Part shown: piece by piece, positions 45,179 to 53,286 of the stretch
Position numbering within the stretch: position 1 is the stretch's first letter
Layout of the letters: every line of letters starts with the position of its first letter
NCBI GenBank assembly: GCA_019638515.1
Contig: JAHBTS010000002.1
Span: 489,558-553,557, forward strand
DNA from: Chitinophagales bacterium
GTDB lineage: Bacteria; Bacteroidota; Bacteroidia; Chitinophagales; LD1
Direction: 5' to 3'
DNA: 64,000 nt
Position numbers and translations under genes: made by a program
Notes under the pieces: model-generated
Seen by the model: the letters and a program-made list of their open reading frames with translations, nothing else
What the model was told of the DNA's origin: nothing
Database searches by the model: none

Positions 45179-47566
45179 TTAATGTTGAATAATTAAACGT
45201 TTGGTGGTTGATGCATTGCTATTACTTACTTGTAGCAAGTAAACCCCATTGCTTAGTTTTTCTGTATTAATGCTGAATTTTTGAGTGTTTGGAAAATGAT
45301 GTTGTTCGGTCAATTTACCTTGCATATCAAAAATGCGCAAGGTGAAATCACCCACATTTTCTGTTTTCAGCCAAAGCTGATTGGTAGCAGGGTTTGGATA
45401 CAATACAAAATTATTTTCAGCCAAAGATGTAACTGAAGTAGGTATTTCAGGCAGCGTAATATTGTTGTTATTGAAGCGAATTAGAAAGGCATCGCTGACC
45501 CCGCCACGTAATTTTTGATGAGAAAAATTTTCTGAAGCCAGTAATTGGTCTGAACCGGTAAAACCGGTTATGAAAATATTGCCGGCAGTATCTGTAGCTA
45601 CATCATAACTCACTTCACCGCCTTCGCCACCATAATAGGTTGACCAGATGCGCGTGCCGTTGGTTCTGAATTTGGACAGAAAGGCATCGCCAGCAGTTGG
45701 ATTACTTGATGTTCCCTTAAAGGTTTTATAGGCGCCTGGCGAAGCAATGCCCGATGAAGAACTGGTAGTTCCTCCAAAGTAAATGTCACCAAACGGGTCA
45801 ACATGACAATACAAAGCTTCATCATTTCCTTGTCCACCTAAATAGGTACCCCACAAGCGCTGGCCTTGAGGCGAGAATTTTACCAGAAAAGCATCCACAG
45901 TTCCGCCCGCAAAGGTGGCTTGAAAAGCCCCGCTTGTGCTGATATCGCTTGAAGACCAGGTAGTGCCGCAAGCATAGATATTTCCCAAAGAGTCCAGAGC
46001 CACTCCACCGCCATCTTCTGTTTGTGTGCCACCGTAGTAGGTTGCCCAATCGAGTTGACCATCGGTATCGAACAGCGCAACAAAAATATCTCTGGGTCCC
46101 TGAAGTGAAGTCTGATGCGCTCCCTGTGTAGCAATGCCGGTTGTTGAATTAGAAATGCCTGTCAAAGCCACTTTCCCATCGCGCACCGCGCAACCAGTAG
46201 CTTCATCATCGTTAGCCTCGCCAAAGTAAGAGCCCCACAGCACCGAGCCTGCTGCCGACATTTTTACTAAGAACACATCTTTACTTCCACTATAATTGGG
46301 GTTATAGGTTCCCGGTGTGCTGATATTATCAGATGATTGCGTGTAACCTGTTATGAACAGATTGCCGGCAGTATCCAACGCCATTGCTTTTATTTCATCC
46401 TGCCAGCTTCCACCCAAATAAGTACTCCACAGGATAACACCGGATGTGTCAAACTTAGACACAAAACCATCCACAAATGTTCCTGCATCGCCATGTGAAG
46501 ATTGGTGAGCACCATTGGTAGAAATACCTGAGGTAGACTGTGCAAAGCCGCCTATATAAGCCTCTCCATTTGGTGTGGCTTCACATGCATACCCAACATC
46601 ATCTAAACTGCCGCCCAGATATGTAGACCATCTGCGGGTGCCCCATTCAGCAAAGCTGCTTAAGAAGGCGTCTCTCATTCCGGCATAGCTGGTTTGGTGT
46701 GCGCCAGTAGTGGCGATATTGTTGTTAGAATAAGTAAACCCCGACATAAACGACCGCTTTTGGTCGTCTACTGCACAGCCATAAGCGTATTCCACATCTG
46801 AGCCGCCCATATAAGTTCCCCAAATGCGAACAGGCGGGTCAATGCGCAAAGGTTTGGTCGGGTCGTAATGGGGTATATGAAAGGAAACCACATTGCCCTC
46901 AACTATCCAGTCGGCAGCAATTTGTTTGTTGCCTTGATATACTTTCAATGCGCCTTCTATGATGTTGCCGAAGGGCGTAATCAGTTTCAACTCTTTTTGT
47001 GGCGTCACTTCTAGATCGGCTCCTTTAATCTCTATTTTAATCTGCTTGTAATTGGCAAAGGGACGCACGATAAAATCATATTCCAGATAGTTTTCATCGG
47101 TATAAAATTTCAGGTCTACTCCTTCGTACAGGTTGTGGTAGTTTACCGTTTTGTAACTTTTTACAAACAATGCGGGCTCAGCGCCTGTCGGCACGTTGTA
47201 GTAATGGTCGTAACCCGGCAGCGCTTCACCGCTATAAAGCCGGGTTTCCGATGAGGCATTCAGCCAGTTTACATCTACACGGTAAATGCCGATTTTATCA
47301 GGAATCTGTCTGCTTTCCTTTTCTGTTAATTGAATAGCGTTTTTCTCTTCCTTCCAGCTTTCCACCCTGCTCAACTGATAGTGCAATCCATCTTTTTTGA
47401 GGTGATAGACTAAACCGTTTGCCGAGCCGCCATACAACACATCCGGGCGCGGTTTAAAATGCTGATCACGGATTTGGCCTTTGTTTTCGGTGAAGAAAAA
47501 TGAGCTTCCGGCAGAAACCGTGCTTACTGTTATAAGTAGCAATGACAGGGTATTTACTATGCGCAT
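45179..47566 (-). CDS. SBBP-repeat protein with T9SS type A sorting domain
   Basis: A 795-residue secreted protein, shorter sister of the 1815-residue one. Signal peptide to about residue 18. The N-terminal domain (FFTENKGQIRDQHFKPRPD, LKKDGLHYQLSRV, LKFYTDENYLEYDFIV) is clearly related to that of the giant protein. Seven SBBP repeats follow (WGTYMGG, WSTYLGG, WGSYFGE, WATYYGG and others), each with DxxGNxFxxGxT. The last 75 residues are a type A sorting domain (FVLYPNPATNQLWLK, LSNGVYLLQVS). The Ig array of the sister is absent and the tail type differs. It lies second in the operon. Confidence 0.9.
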   Translation of the reverse strand: MRIVNTLSLLLITVSTVSAGSSFFFTENKGQIRDQHFKPRPDVLYGGSANGLVYHLKKDGLHYQLSRVESWKEEKNAIQLTEKESRQIPDKIGIYRVDVNWLNASSETRLYSGEALPGYDHYYNVPTGAEPALFVKSYKTVNYHNLYEGVDLKFYTDENYLEYDFIVRPFANYKQIKIEIKGADLEVTPQKELKLITPFGNIIEGALKVYQGNKQIAADWIVEGNVVSFHIPHYDPTKPLRIDPPVRIWGTYMGGSDVEYAYGCAVDDQKRSFMSGFTYSNNNIATTGAHQTSYAGMRDAFLSSFAEWGTRRWSTYLGGSLDDVGYACEATPNGEAYIGGFAQSTSGISTNGAHQSSHGDAGTFVDGFVSKFDTSGVILWSTYLGGSWQDEIKAMALDTAGNLFITGYTQSSDNISTPGTYNPNYSGSKDVFLVKMSAAGSVLWGSYFGEANDDEATGCAVRDGKVALTGISNSTTGIATQGAHQTSLQGPRDIFVALFDTDGQLDWATYYGGTQTEDGGGVALDSLGNIYACGTTWSSSDISTSGAFQATFAGGTVDAFLVKFSPQGQRLWGTYLGGQGNDEALYCHVDPFGDIYFGGTTSSSSGIASPGAYKTFKGTSSNPTAGDAFLSKFRTNGTRIWSTYYGGEGGEVSYDVATDTAGNIFITGFTGSDQLLASENFSHQKLRGGVSDAFLIRFNNNNITLPEIPTSVTSLAENNFVLYPNPATNQLWLKTENVGDFTLRIFDMQGKLTEQHHFPNTQKFSINTEKLSNGVYLLQVSNSNASTTKRLIIQH

Positions 47567-47587
47567 CTTTGTGTTTTGTTAGCTATC

Positions 47588-48754
47588 TTAATCATTCTTT
47601 ACTTTTCCGGTGCCTTTGCAGAAGTGGCAAGCCGGATACCATTCTTTATCCAATACTTTACCGTATTTATCACAAATGCCACAATTTACAAGGCGATTGA
47701 ATAGGGTGTATTTTTTTGAGCCACCACATGTAGGGCACCTTTTATAAGTTCTCTGATTTTCTTTAGACTTTCCGGTGCCATCACACATAAAGCAATTTAT
47801 GTATTCTTGCTTTACAGGGGTTGTGCTGTATTTGGCGGCAACTTTGGCAACTTCTTTTTGTAATTCGGTTGGCTCCGATTTTGTTGGTGGTTTATAGTCA
47901 GCAATTTTCTTATTCAAGATTTCTTCAGGCACAACTTCTCCAAATCCATTAACAACTATAGATTTACCGTCTAATCTTACTGCTAAGTATCTTTCTGAAA
48001 GCGGTATAGGCTTCTTTCCAAACACTAATTTTCCATCAGCCTTATCAATGAATGTCTTATCCCCGGTGTTGATGTTATAGTCCATCACTTCATCATAAAT
48101 GGAAGACAAAACATAACCCGAGCTGTATAAAATTCCCTTCTTTCCGTTTTTTGTAATCACGGATCTTCGGTCGGGGTGCGATGTTAAGCATTCCAATGAG
48201 GTGTAATCCGGCTTCAATATCTCTTTTCCGCTGATATCAATCACACCCCAGAGACCATTCATTTTGTAAGGAATTAGTCGGTAATCGAAAAAGTAATTAT
48301 ATGAATCATCCGGATGACCGATTCTTTCGCAATTCATAGGTAAAAGTTCCTTGCCGTTCAGAAAAATTAATCCTCTATTCTTATAATCCAAGCTTGCAAC
48401 CTGAAGAATAATTGTGTCATTAACATAATCATATTCACTCAAAATGTGAGGAAAGTCTTTAATAATTAAAGCCCCGTTTTCGTCTATTACACTCCAATTT
48501 TCATTAATAAATTTTTTATCACTACCCTTCTTATCGCCTGTTGTTACGATCCTGTATTTGCAACGAGCCACGCAACTAGTTGAATTATATTGTGCTGACA
48601 ATACCACTTTCCCATTGCTGTCTTTAAAGCCTATTTTGCCCTTTGCTTCGTAAACGGTTAAGGAGTTTTGCGCAGAAGCATATTTTAATGTAAGCAAAAC
48701 CAATACTGTTATCAGAACAGAGAGTCTTTTGATGTTGTGAAATTTACTATTCAT
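47588..48754 (-). CDS. WG-repeat protein with a DnaJ-like cysteine-rich tail
   Basis: A 388-residue exported protein and first gene of the operon. The signal peptide (to about residue 29, ending YASAQ) is followed by WG-type repeats: GKIGFKDSNGKVVLSAQY, NGLWGVIDISGKEILKPDY, NGKKGILYSSGYVLSSIYDE. Residues 318-388 hold four C-x2-C pairs at 321/324, 340/343, 358/361 and 376/379, with the CxxCxGxG look of the DnaJ zinc region (CDGTGK, CPTCGGS, CKGTGK). It would bind two zinc ions if reduced. There is no T9SS tail. A DnaJ-type zinc region in an exported protein is unusual. Confidence 0.85.
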   Translation of the reverse strand: MNSKFHNIKRLSVLITVLVLLTLKYASAQNSLTVYEAKGKIGFKDSNGKVVLSAQYNSTSCVARCKYRIVTTGDKKGSDKKFINENWSVIDENGALIIKDFPHILSEYDYVNDTIILQVASLDYKNRGLIFLNGKELLPMNCERIGHPDDSYNYFFDYRLIPYKMNGLWGVIDISGKEILKPDYTSLECLTSHPDRRSVITKNGKKGILYSSGYVLSSIYDEVMDYNINTGDKTFIDKADGKLVFGKKPIPLSERYLAVRLDGKSIVVNGFGEVVPEEILNKKIADYKPPTKSEPTELQKEVAKVAAKYSTTPVKQEYINCFMCDGTGKSKENQRTYKRCPTCGGSKKYTLFNRLVNCGICDKYGKVLDKEWYPACHFCKGTGKVKND

Positions 48755-48846
48755 TAAAATTTGATTTTAATCTTTTTGAATACCCCCCCTTTCACTTTTA
48801 CTAACTTACAATTCATATCGAAACCTATAATGGTGTTACTATTATT

Positions 48847-49006
48847 CATAACTATCCGAAAGTTTTTCAAAAAGAAAAGCCCGTTGTAAATTGAGTTTGC
48901 AACAACTTTCTGAACAATGGGACTTTTCCGAAGGACTAAAAATAACCGCCAGCCACTACAGCGCCAAATTATTGAACTGATTCCGCGACATATATTGCGG
49001 CTTTGA
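48847..49006 (+). mobile_element. Left end of an IS4-like element, copy 2
   Basis: The left inverted repeat CATAACTATCCGAAAG is followed by the same 109 bases as copy 1, and then continues past the copy 1 deletion point. An ATG at 48917 opens the transposase N-terminus (MGLFRRTKNNRQPLQRQ, then IIELIPRHILRL), ending in TGA 49004-49006. The right end of this element is probably that of copy 3 at 51403, same orientation; between them lies a T9SS gene instead of the transposase core. Confidence 0.7.
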
Positions 49007-49043
49007 TGCTGCGCCTTTTTTGTTGCTGTGTGGTGGTGGTTTG

Positions 49044-50453
49044 TTATTCTACAATTATCTTTCCCTTTGACACACTTTTATCCTTCATTTCTATATGATA
49101 GAAATAAACCCCGCTTGCTAAATTAGCCACAGATATGGTGCTGTTTTCTTGCAGCTTGTTGGCCATCATTACTTCACCCAAGGTATTAAAAAGCCGGATG
49201 TTTTGCGCGCCCTCACTTTCAACCATAAAATAATGCTGTGCAGGGTTTGGATACACCTTTAAGGCGTAGGCTGCAACGTTTTGGATGGAAGTGGAAACAG
49301 GTGTAGGGTCAAACTGCGCAATGTTGTTCACGGTGTTGGTGCCGGCATGGCTAAATCTGCCACCCACAAACAAACTTCCATTGTGCAGGGTGGAAGCAAA
49401 ACCCTCCAGCTTGGTGGTTGCCGGATTGTAGAACCTCAACTCATTAAAGGGAGGCGTAAGCGCGGTATTCAACGATGCACAAACACCCTGAATTTCCTGA
49501 TTGCTGTTGTAGTAGGCAAACTCTCCAATAACATAAAAGGTGTCGTTTAGCGTTTGCATGCTGTGAACGGTGGCGCCACTGTTTTGGTCAAAGCGGTAGG
49601 CCGTCCATGCGGTATCGTTCCAAGACACCAAAGGCGGTGTAATGGTATCACCGGGTGCTTGCACAAAGCTATTGAAAATGCCCCCCATAAACAGCTTGCC
49701 TTTATATTCCTTTAGTGAGTAGCCTCTTCCTCCAAGACCAATTACTGATGGGGTAAACTGCTCTCTGCCACCCACGGGCAGGTTCAGGCTTTTCCAAACC
49801 GTATCGTTCCACATGGCCACGCGATGGGCAGGCACATTGCCCACCGAATCAAACACCCCTGCCACCACTAAGTTATTTTTGTATTCTGCTATGGCATATA
49901 AGTAGGCATAGTTTACCGGTCCCTTAAACTCACCGGGCAAATCGGCCCAATTGCTGCCGTTAAACACCGAAATTACCGGGCGCACCGATGAAGTGCTATT
50001 GTCATAGCGCATATTGGTGATGTGCAATTTGCCTTTGTAAACGTGCATAGCGCGAATATCGCTGGAAGCTGCATCGGCACCCGCCACATTCAGCCACGCA
50101 GTGCCACTCCATTTGGCAATATTGCCCACATACAAAATGTTGCCCGATGAATCTTTGTCGAAATTTCCAGCAGCATAAAGTTCGTTGTTATACACCGCCA
50201 ACGCCCGCACCTCACCATTAAAACCCGCACCCATGTTTTGCCATTCAGTGCCATTCCATTGTGCAATGCGCTTACATTTGGTATTGGTGCCCATGGCACG
50301 AAAATCGCCCCCGGCTATCAGGTTTCCATTAAAACTTATCATTGCTCTCACCGCGCGGGTGTCGCCCACTCCACTACCCACAGGCAGCCAGTTTTGTGCC
50401 GATATTTGAAACAATACGTTTAATGCTAAAAGGGTAAAAAAGACTTTTTTCAT
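49044..50453 (-). CDS. Secreted repeat protein with T9SS type A sorting domain, inside the split IS
   Basis: A 469-residue secreted protein. ATG 50453 (MKKVFFTLLALNVLF) was chosen because it gives a signal peptide ending ISAQ; the open frame extends 42 codons upstream. The main part consists of repeats of the type WNGTEWQNMGAGFNGEVRAL, YNNELYAAGNFD, YKGKLFMGGIFNS, a kelch- or delta-60-like propeller that names a quantity and a place of measurement. The last 70 residues are a type A sorting domain (LKVYPNPAQHYFMVES, LASGVYFYHI). It lies antisense between the left and right ends of one IS, in place of the transposase core. Confidence 0.85.
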   Translation of the reverse strand: MKKVFFTLLALNVLFQISAQNWLPVGSGVGDTRAVRAMISFNGNLIAGGDFRAMGTNTKCKRIAQWNGTEWQNMGAGFNGEVRALAVYNNELYAAGNFDKDSSGNILYVGNIAKWSGTAWLNVAGADAASSDIRAMHVYKGKLHITNMRYDNSTSSVRPVISVFNGSNWADLPGEFKGPVNYAYLYAIAEYKNNLVVAGVFDSVGNVPAHRVAMWNDTVWKSLNLPVGGREQFTPSVIGLGGRGYSLKEYKGKLFMGGIFNSFVQAPGDTITPPLVSWNDTAWTAYRFDQNSGATVHSMQTLNDTFYVIGEFAYYNSNQEIQGVCASLNTALTPPFNELRFYNPATTKLEGFASTLHNGSLFVGGRFSHAGTNTVNNIAQFDPTPVSTSIQNVAAYALKVYPNPAQHYFMVESEGAQNIRLFNTLGEVMMANKLQENSTISVANLASGVYFYHIEMKDKSVSKGKIIVE

Positions 50454-50474
50454 ACTGATAATATTTGTTTGCGG

Positions 50475-50482
50475 CAAATGTA
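50475..50482 (-). promoter_or_regulatory. -7 promoter box TAcaTTTG (minus strand)
   Basis: On the minus strand TACATTTG matches the Bacteroidota box exactly, 22 bases upstream of the ATG at 50453. Confidence 0.45.
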
Positions 50483-50810
50483 TGGCATCCATCATGCGGC
50501 TGTAATACTTTGGTAAGAAAGTGGTACTTTTGGTTTCAAAACAAAACTGCCTTACAATGAGCCAATGGCCATTCAGCAAAAACCTTTAACACTTTATTAT
50601 AGGGCTGCTTGCTTGAAGAAAAGAGCAACTCTCTTTTATCCCAGATTACGCATTAGAGATGGCACCTCTTACAATCCAATGAAAATCAACTACTTGAGTT
50701 AAATAATTTCTAATGCTAAGCATTAGAAAAAATACGACATAAAAATTCCGTAACCCAATACTGACAGGGCACACAGCCTATTTTTGAATTGCATTTATTT
50801 CTCCTAATGC
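50483..50810. other. Non-coding stretch with a repeated GCATTAGA motif
   Basis: No gene is visible here. GCATTAGA or its complement occurs at 50650-50657, 50709-50716 and 50720-50727, with a near copy at 50803-50810. The middle two form a perfect nine-base inverted repeat with a three-base spacer (50708-50728) followed by A6. It may be an operator, a terminator or a remnant of the IS insertion. Confidence 0.4.
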
Positions 50811-51377
50811 ATAATTTGGGTTAAAGAGCGCGAACAACCAGCAGATAGGGAGCAAGATATTCTGTGCGACCAAGAGATTATGCTCACCGGAACGCAAGCG
50901 GCAAAATCAGGCATAGAACAATATGCCATGAGGCGAGTGGTGGTGTATGATGCCGAAAACGACCGAACTATCGAACTCATCACCAATAATTTTGAATGGA
51001 GTGCCAACACCGCCAGCCAACTCTATAAACGCAGATGGAACATTTAGTTGTTCTTCAAAGCACTCAAGCAAAACTTGCAGGTAAAAACCTATACAGGCAC
51101 CAGCCCCAATGCTGTAAAACCACAAATATACATCGCGCTGATTTGCTACCTGCTCTTAGAACTGCTGCGCAAAAACACCTGCAAGGCAAATCACGCCTTC
51201 TCCAACTTCACCGAAAAAATAAGCATCTGCTTGCCTTATTACCTTTCCTTACATTATGTCTGCAATAGAATTTGTCAAGGAGCTAAGCCCATCACGCTAA
51301 AACCGCCAAACTTATTTTCCAACCAAAATCAACTGTCGCTCAATGCTGGCGATGCTTTCAGAACCCTTTTTGACTAA
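50811..51377 (+). pseudogene. IS4 family transposase fragment with amber codon at the catalytic Glu
   Basis: The fragment reads KEREQPADREQDIL, RRVVVYDAENDRTIELITNN, FEWSANTASQLYKRRWNI, then TAG (51045-51047), then LFFKALKQNLQVKT to the natural stop at 51375. In the IS4 signature Y-x2-R-x3-E-x6-K the TAG stands exactly at the catalytic Glu; copy 1 has GAG there. It is clearly dead. Confidence 0.9.
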
Positions 51378-51403
51378 TTTGCCAAAAAGTTCGGATAGCT
51401 ATG
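50811..51403 (+). mobile_element. Right part of an IS4-like element, copy 3
   Basis: The 3' part of the transposase gene followed by the right inverted repeat (AGTTCGGATAGCTATG, ending 51403). The left part is missing here. It has the same orientation as copies 1 and 2. It is probably the other half of copy 2, the two halves being separated by the T9SS gene and 360 bases of non-coding DNA. Confidence 0.75.
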
Positions 51404-51559
51404 AATCGGCATATAAAACATATCAAACACCTTATGTATGGAGCCGTACTGAAACAATAGTGGCATCTTATCCACCACACTCACTGCAACTTAATATTCA
51501 CCAATGGGTAATCTAGATTGAAAGCAATGTATATTTTTATATTGCACCTTATTACACAC

Positions 51560-52600
51560 ATGGCAAGCACAAGCTATTTGAATAACCTGCGCGCATTGGC
51601 AACTATTGCCGTTATTCTATTGCATGTTGCTTCATCAATACTCTATAATTTTAGCCCCCACCCTTCTACCAATTGGCACATAGGAAATTTATACGATAGT
51701 GCTGTTAGATTTTCTGTGCCAATATTTTTTATGCTTTCCGGAGCGCTGCTGCTAGATAAAGACTATTCATTAACCAATTTCTTTCACAAAAGATTCCTAA
51801 AAGTGCTACCGCCTTTCATCTTTTGGTGTATTGTATATGCTTGCTACAACTTCTACATACAAACCGATGCCGAAGGAAAGCCCTTCTTTCCTACTCTATT
51901 TTCCAACTTCTACCATTTTTACAACGACACACTTTTAGGCATACTGCATGGCAATAGTTACCACCTTTGGTTTGTGTTTCAAATTATAGGTATTTACTTG
52001 GTAACACCTCTATTGCGCCCGTGGGTAAAGCAGGCAAACACCACCGATTTTATATACTTTTTAATACTGTGGCTCACAACACTTTTAATACAATGCTCAA
52101 CCTCCAAGGAATATATTCCCGATATTCCATTAGCAACTTTTACAGGCTATATCGGCTATTTTGTTTTAGGTTATTTCTTGCACAAGCATGTGAAAATAAA
52201 CAGCTGGTTTGCCCTACTGCTTTACATTGCAGGATTTGCATTTACAGTTTTGGGCACTTACTTTCTATCGGTAAAGCAAGGCGCCTTCAGCGGTTTTTAT
52301 TATGAATATCTGAGCTTCAATGTTTTGCTTTCTGCTATAGGAGTATTTCTATTCTTCAAAAACCTAACTATTCCTGCTTCATTCTCGCAAAAAACAATTG
52401 CACTTATTGGTGAAAACAGCTATGGCATTTACCTTGCTCACGTACTCATACTCAATATCTTAGAAAGAAAAAACATAGACTGGCAATTCACCAATCCCCT
52501 CCTTAGCATTCCCCTGCTTACATTGCTTTGCGTGAGTGTAACCACGCTGCTCATACACACACTCCATAAAAACAAATACTTATCGTACATTGCAGGATAA
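51560..52600 (+). CDS. Membrane acyltransferase (acyltransferase 3 family)
   Basis: A 346-residue membrane protein with about ten helices, taken from ATG 51560 (MASTSYLNNLRALATIAVIL); an upstream TTG adds a 14-residue hydrophobic piece. LNNLRALATIAVILLHV with the conserved Arg and His, the RFSVPIFFMLSGALL block and FFHKRFLKVLPPFIFW match the acyltransferase 3 family (OafA, WecH), which O-acetylates sugars of the cell envelope. The acceptor is unknown. It begins 157 bases after the IS right end and is the first gene of the ordinary chromosome beyond the island; the next gene starts 13 bases after its stop. Confidence 0.85.
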   Translation: MASTSYLNNLRALATIAVILLHVASSILYNFSPHPSTNWHIGNLYDSAVRFSVPIFFMLSGALLLDKDYSLTNFFHKRFLKVLPPFIFWCIVYACYNFYIQTDAEGKPFFPTLFSNFYHFYNDTLLGILHGNSYHLWFVFQIIGIYLVTPLLRPWVKQANTTDFIYFLILWLTTLLIQCSTSKEYIPDIPLATFTGYIGYFVLGYFLHKHVKINSWFALLLYIAGFAFTVLGTYFLSVKQGAFSGFYYEYLSFNVLLSAIGVFLFFKNLTIPASFSQKTIALIGENSYGIYLAHVLILNILERKNIDWQFTNPLLSIPLLTLLCVSVTTLLIHTLHKNKYLSYIAG

Positions 52601-52613
52601 ACATCATCATAAA

Positions 52614-53156
52614 ATGACACGGTTTATTATTGCTTGCATGCTGCTAACAGCATTCACAAACTGTAATTTAAAAACAAACAAATCGAATACTATGGCAGAA
52701 AAAAACAACGAAACCGGAAAAGCAGCGTCTTCAAAAAAAACTACACCAAAAGTAACGGGTATTGGAGGCATCTTCTTTTTTGCAAATAATCCCGAAAAAA
52801 CAAAAGAATGGTACACCAAGAATTTAGGTATTGAAACTAACCAATGGGGCGCCAGTTTCGAATCCCGTAGTGCCAACAATCCGAATGAAATCAACTATTT
52901 GCAATGGAGCCCTTTTAAAACGGGAAGCCAATACTTTGCCCCATCAAAAAAAGAATTCATGATAAACTACCGTGTTCAAAACCTCGAAGGCTTGGTAGAA
53001 AATTTAAAAAATAACGGTGTAACCATTCTCGATAGTATAGAAACCTACGACTATGGAAAATTTATTCATATACTGGATGAAGACGGCAATAAAATAGAAC
53101 TTTGGGAACCCGTAGATAGCGTACTTACATCAATAGATGGAGAAACAAACAAATAA
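52614..53156 (+). CDS. VOC (glyoxalase-like) domain lipoprotein
   Basis: A 180-residue protein. From ATG 52614 it has a lipobox-like end to a signal peptide (LTAFTNC), so it may be a lipoprotein; the frame also has an ATG at 52692 (MAEKNNETG), which would give a cytosolic form. The domain (GIGGIFFFANNPEKTKEWYTK, YLQWSPF, ILDEDGNKIELWEP) is a single VOC/glyoxalase-bleomycin resistance fold with the C-terminal metal-ligand Glu in IELWEP. The substrate is unknown. Confidence 0.8.
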   Translation: MTRFIIACMLLTAFTNCNLKTNKSNTMAEKNNETGKAASSKKTTPKVTGIGGIFFFANNPEKTKEWYTKNLGIETNQWGASFESRSANNPNEINYLQWSPFKTGSQYFAPSKKEFMINYRVQNLEGLVENLKNNGVTILDSIETYDYGKFIHILDEDGNKIELWEPVDSVLTSIDGETNK

Positions 53157-53233
53157 GCCATAGCACAATAAAGCAAAGCAATAATTTTCCGAAACATTAT
53201 CGCTTCCAATTCAAAAAAAGTTGCAGAATCGGC

Positions 53234-53241
53234 TATTTTCG
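53234..53241 (+). promoter_or_regulatory. Candidate -7 promoter box TAttTTCG
   Basis: A TAnnTTYG octamer 45 bases upstream of the aminotransferase ATG, in the short gap after the VOC gene; identical to the box at 7739. Confidence 0.35.
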
Positions 53242-53286
53242 CAACCCGAAATACAGCACATTCAAACTTTTTCAACTATTACAAGA

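Noticed and set aside
45600..46800. Regularly spaced near-repeats in the SBBP genes that might suggest a CRISPR array.
   Set aside because: They are coding repeats of about 65 codons, degenerate at third positions, and in frame.
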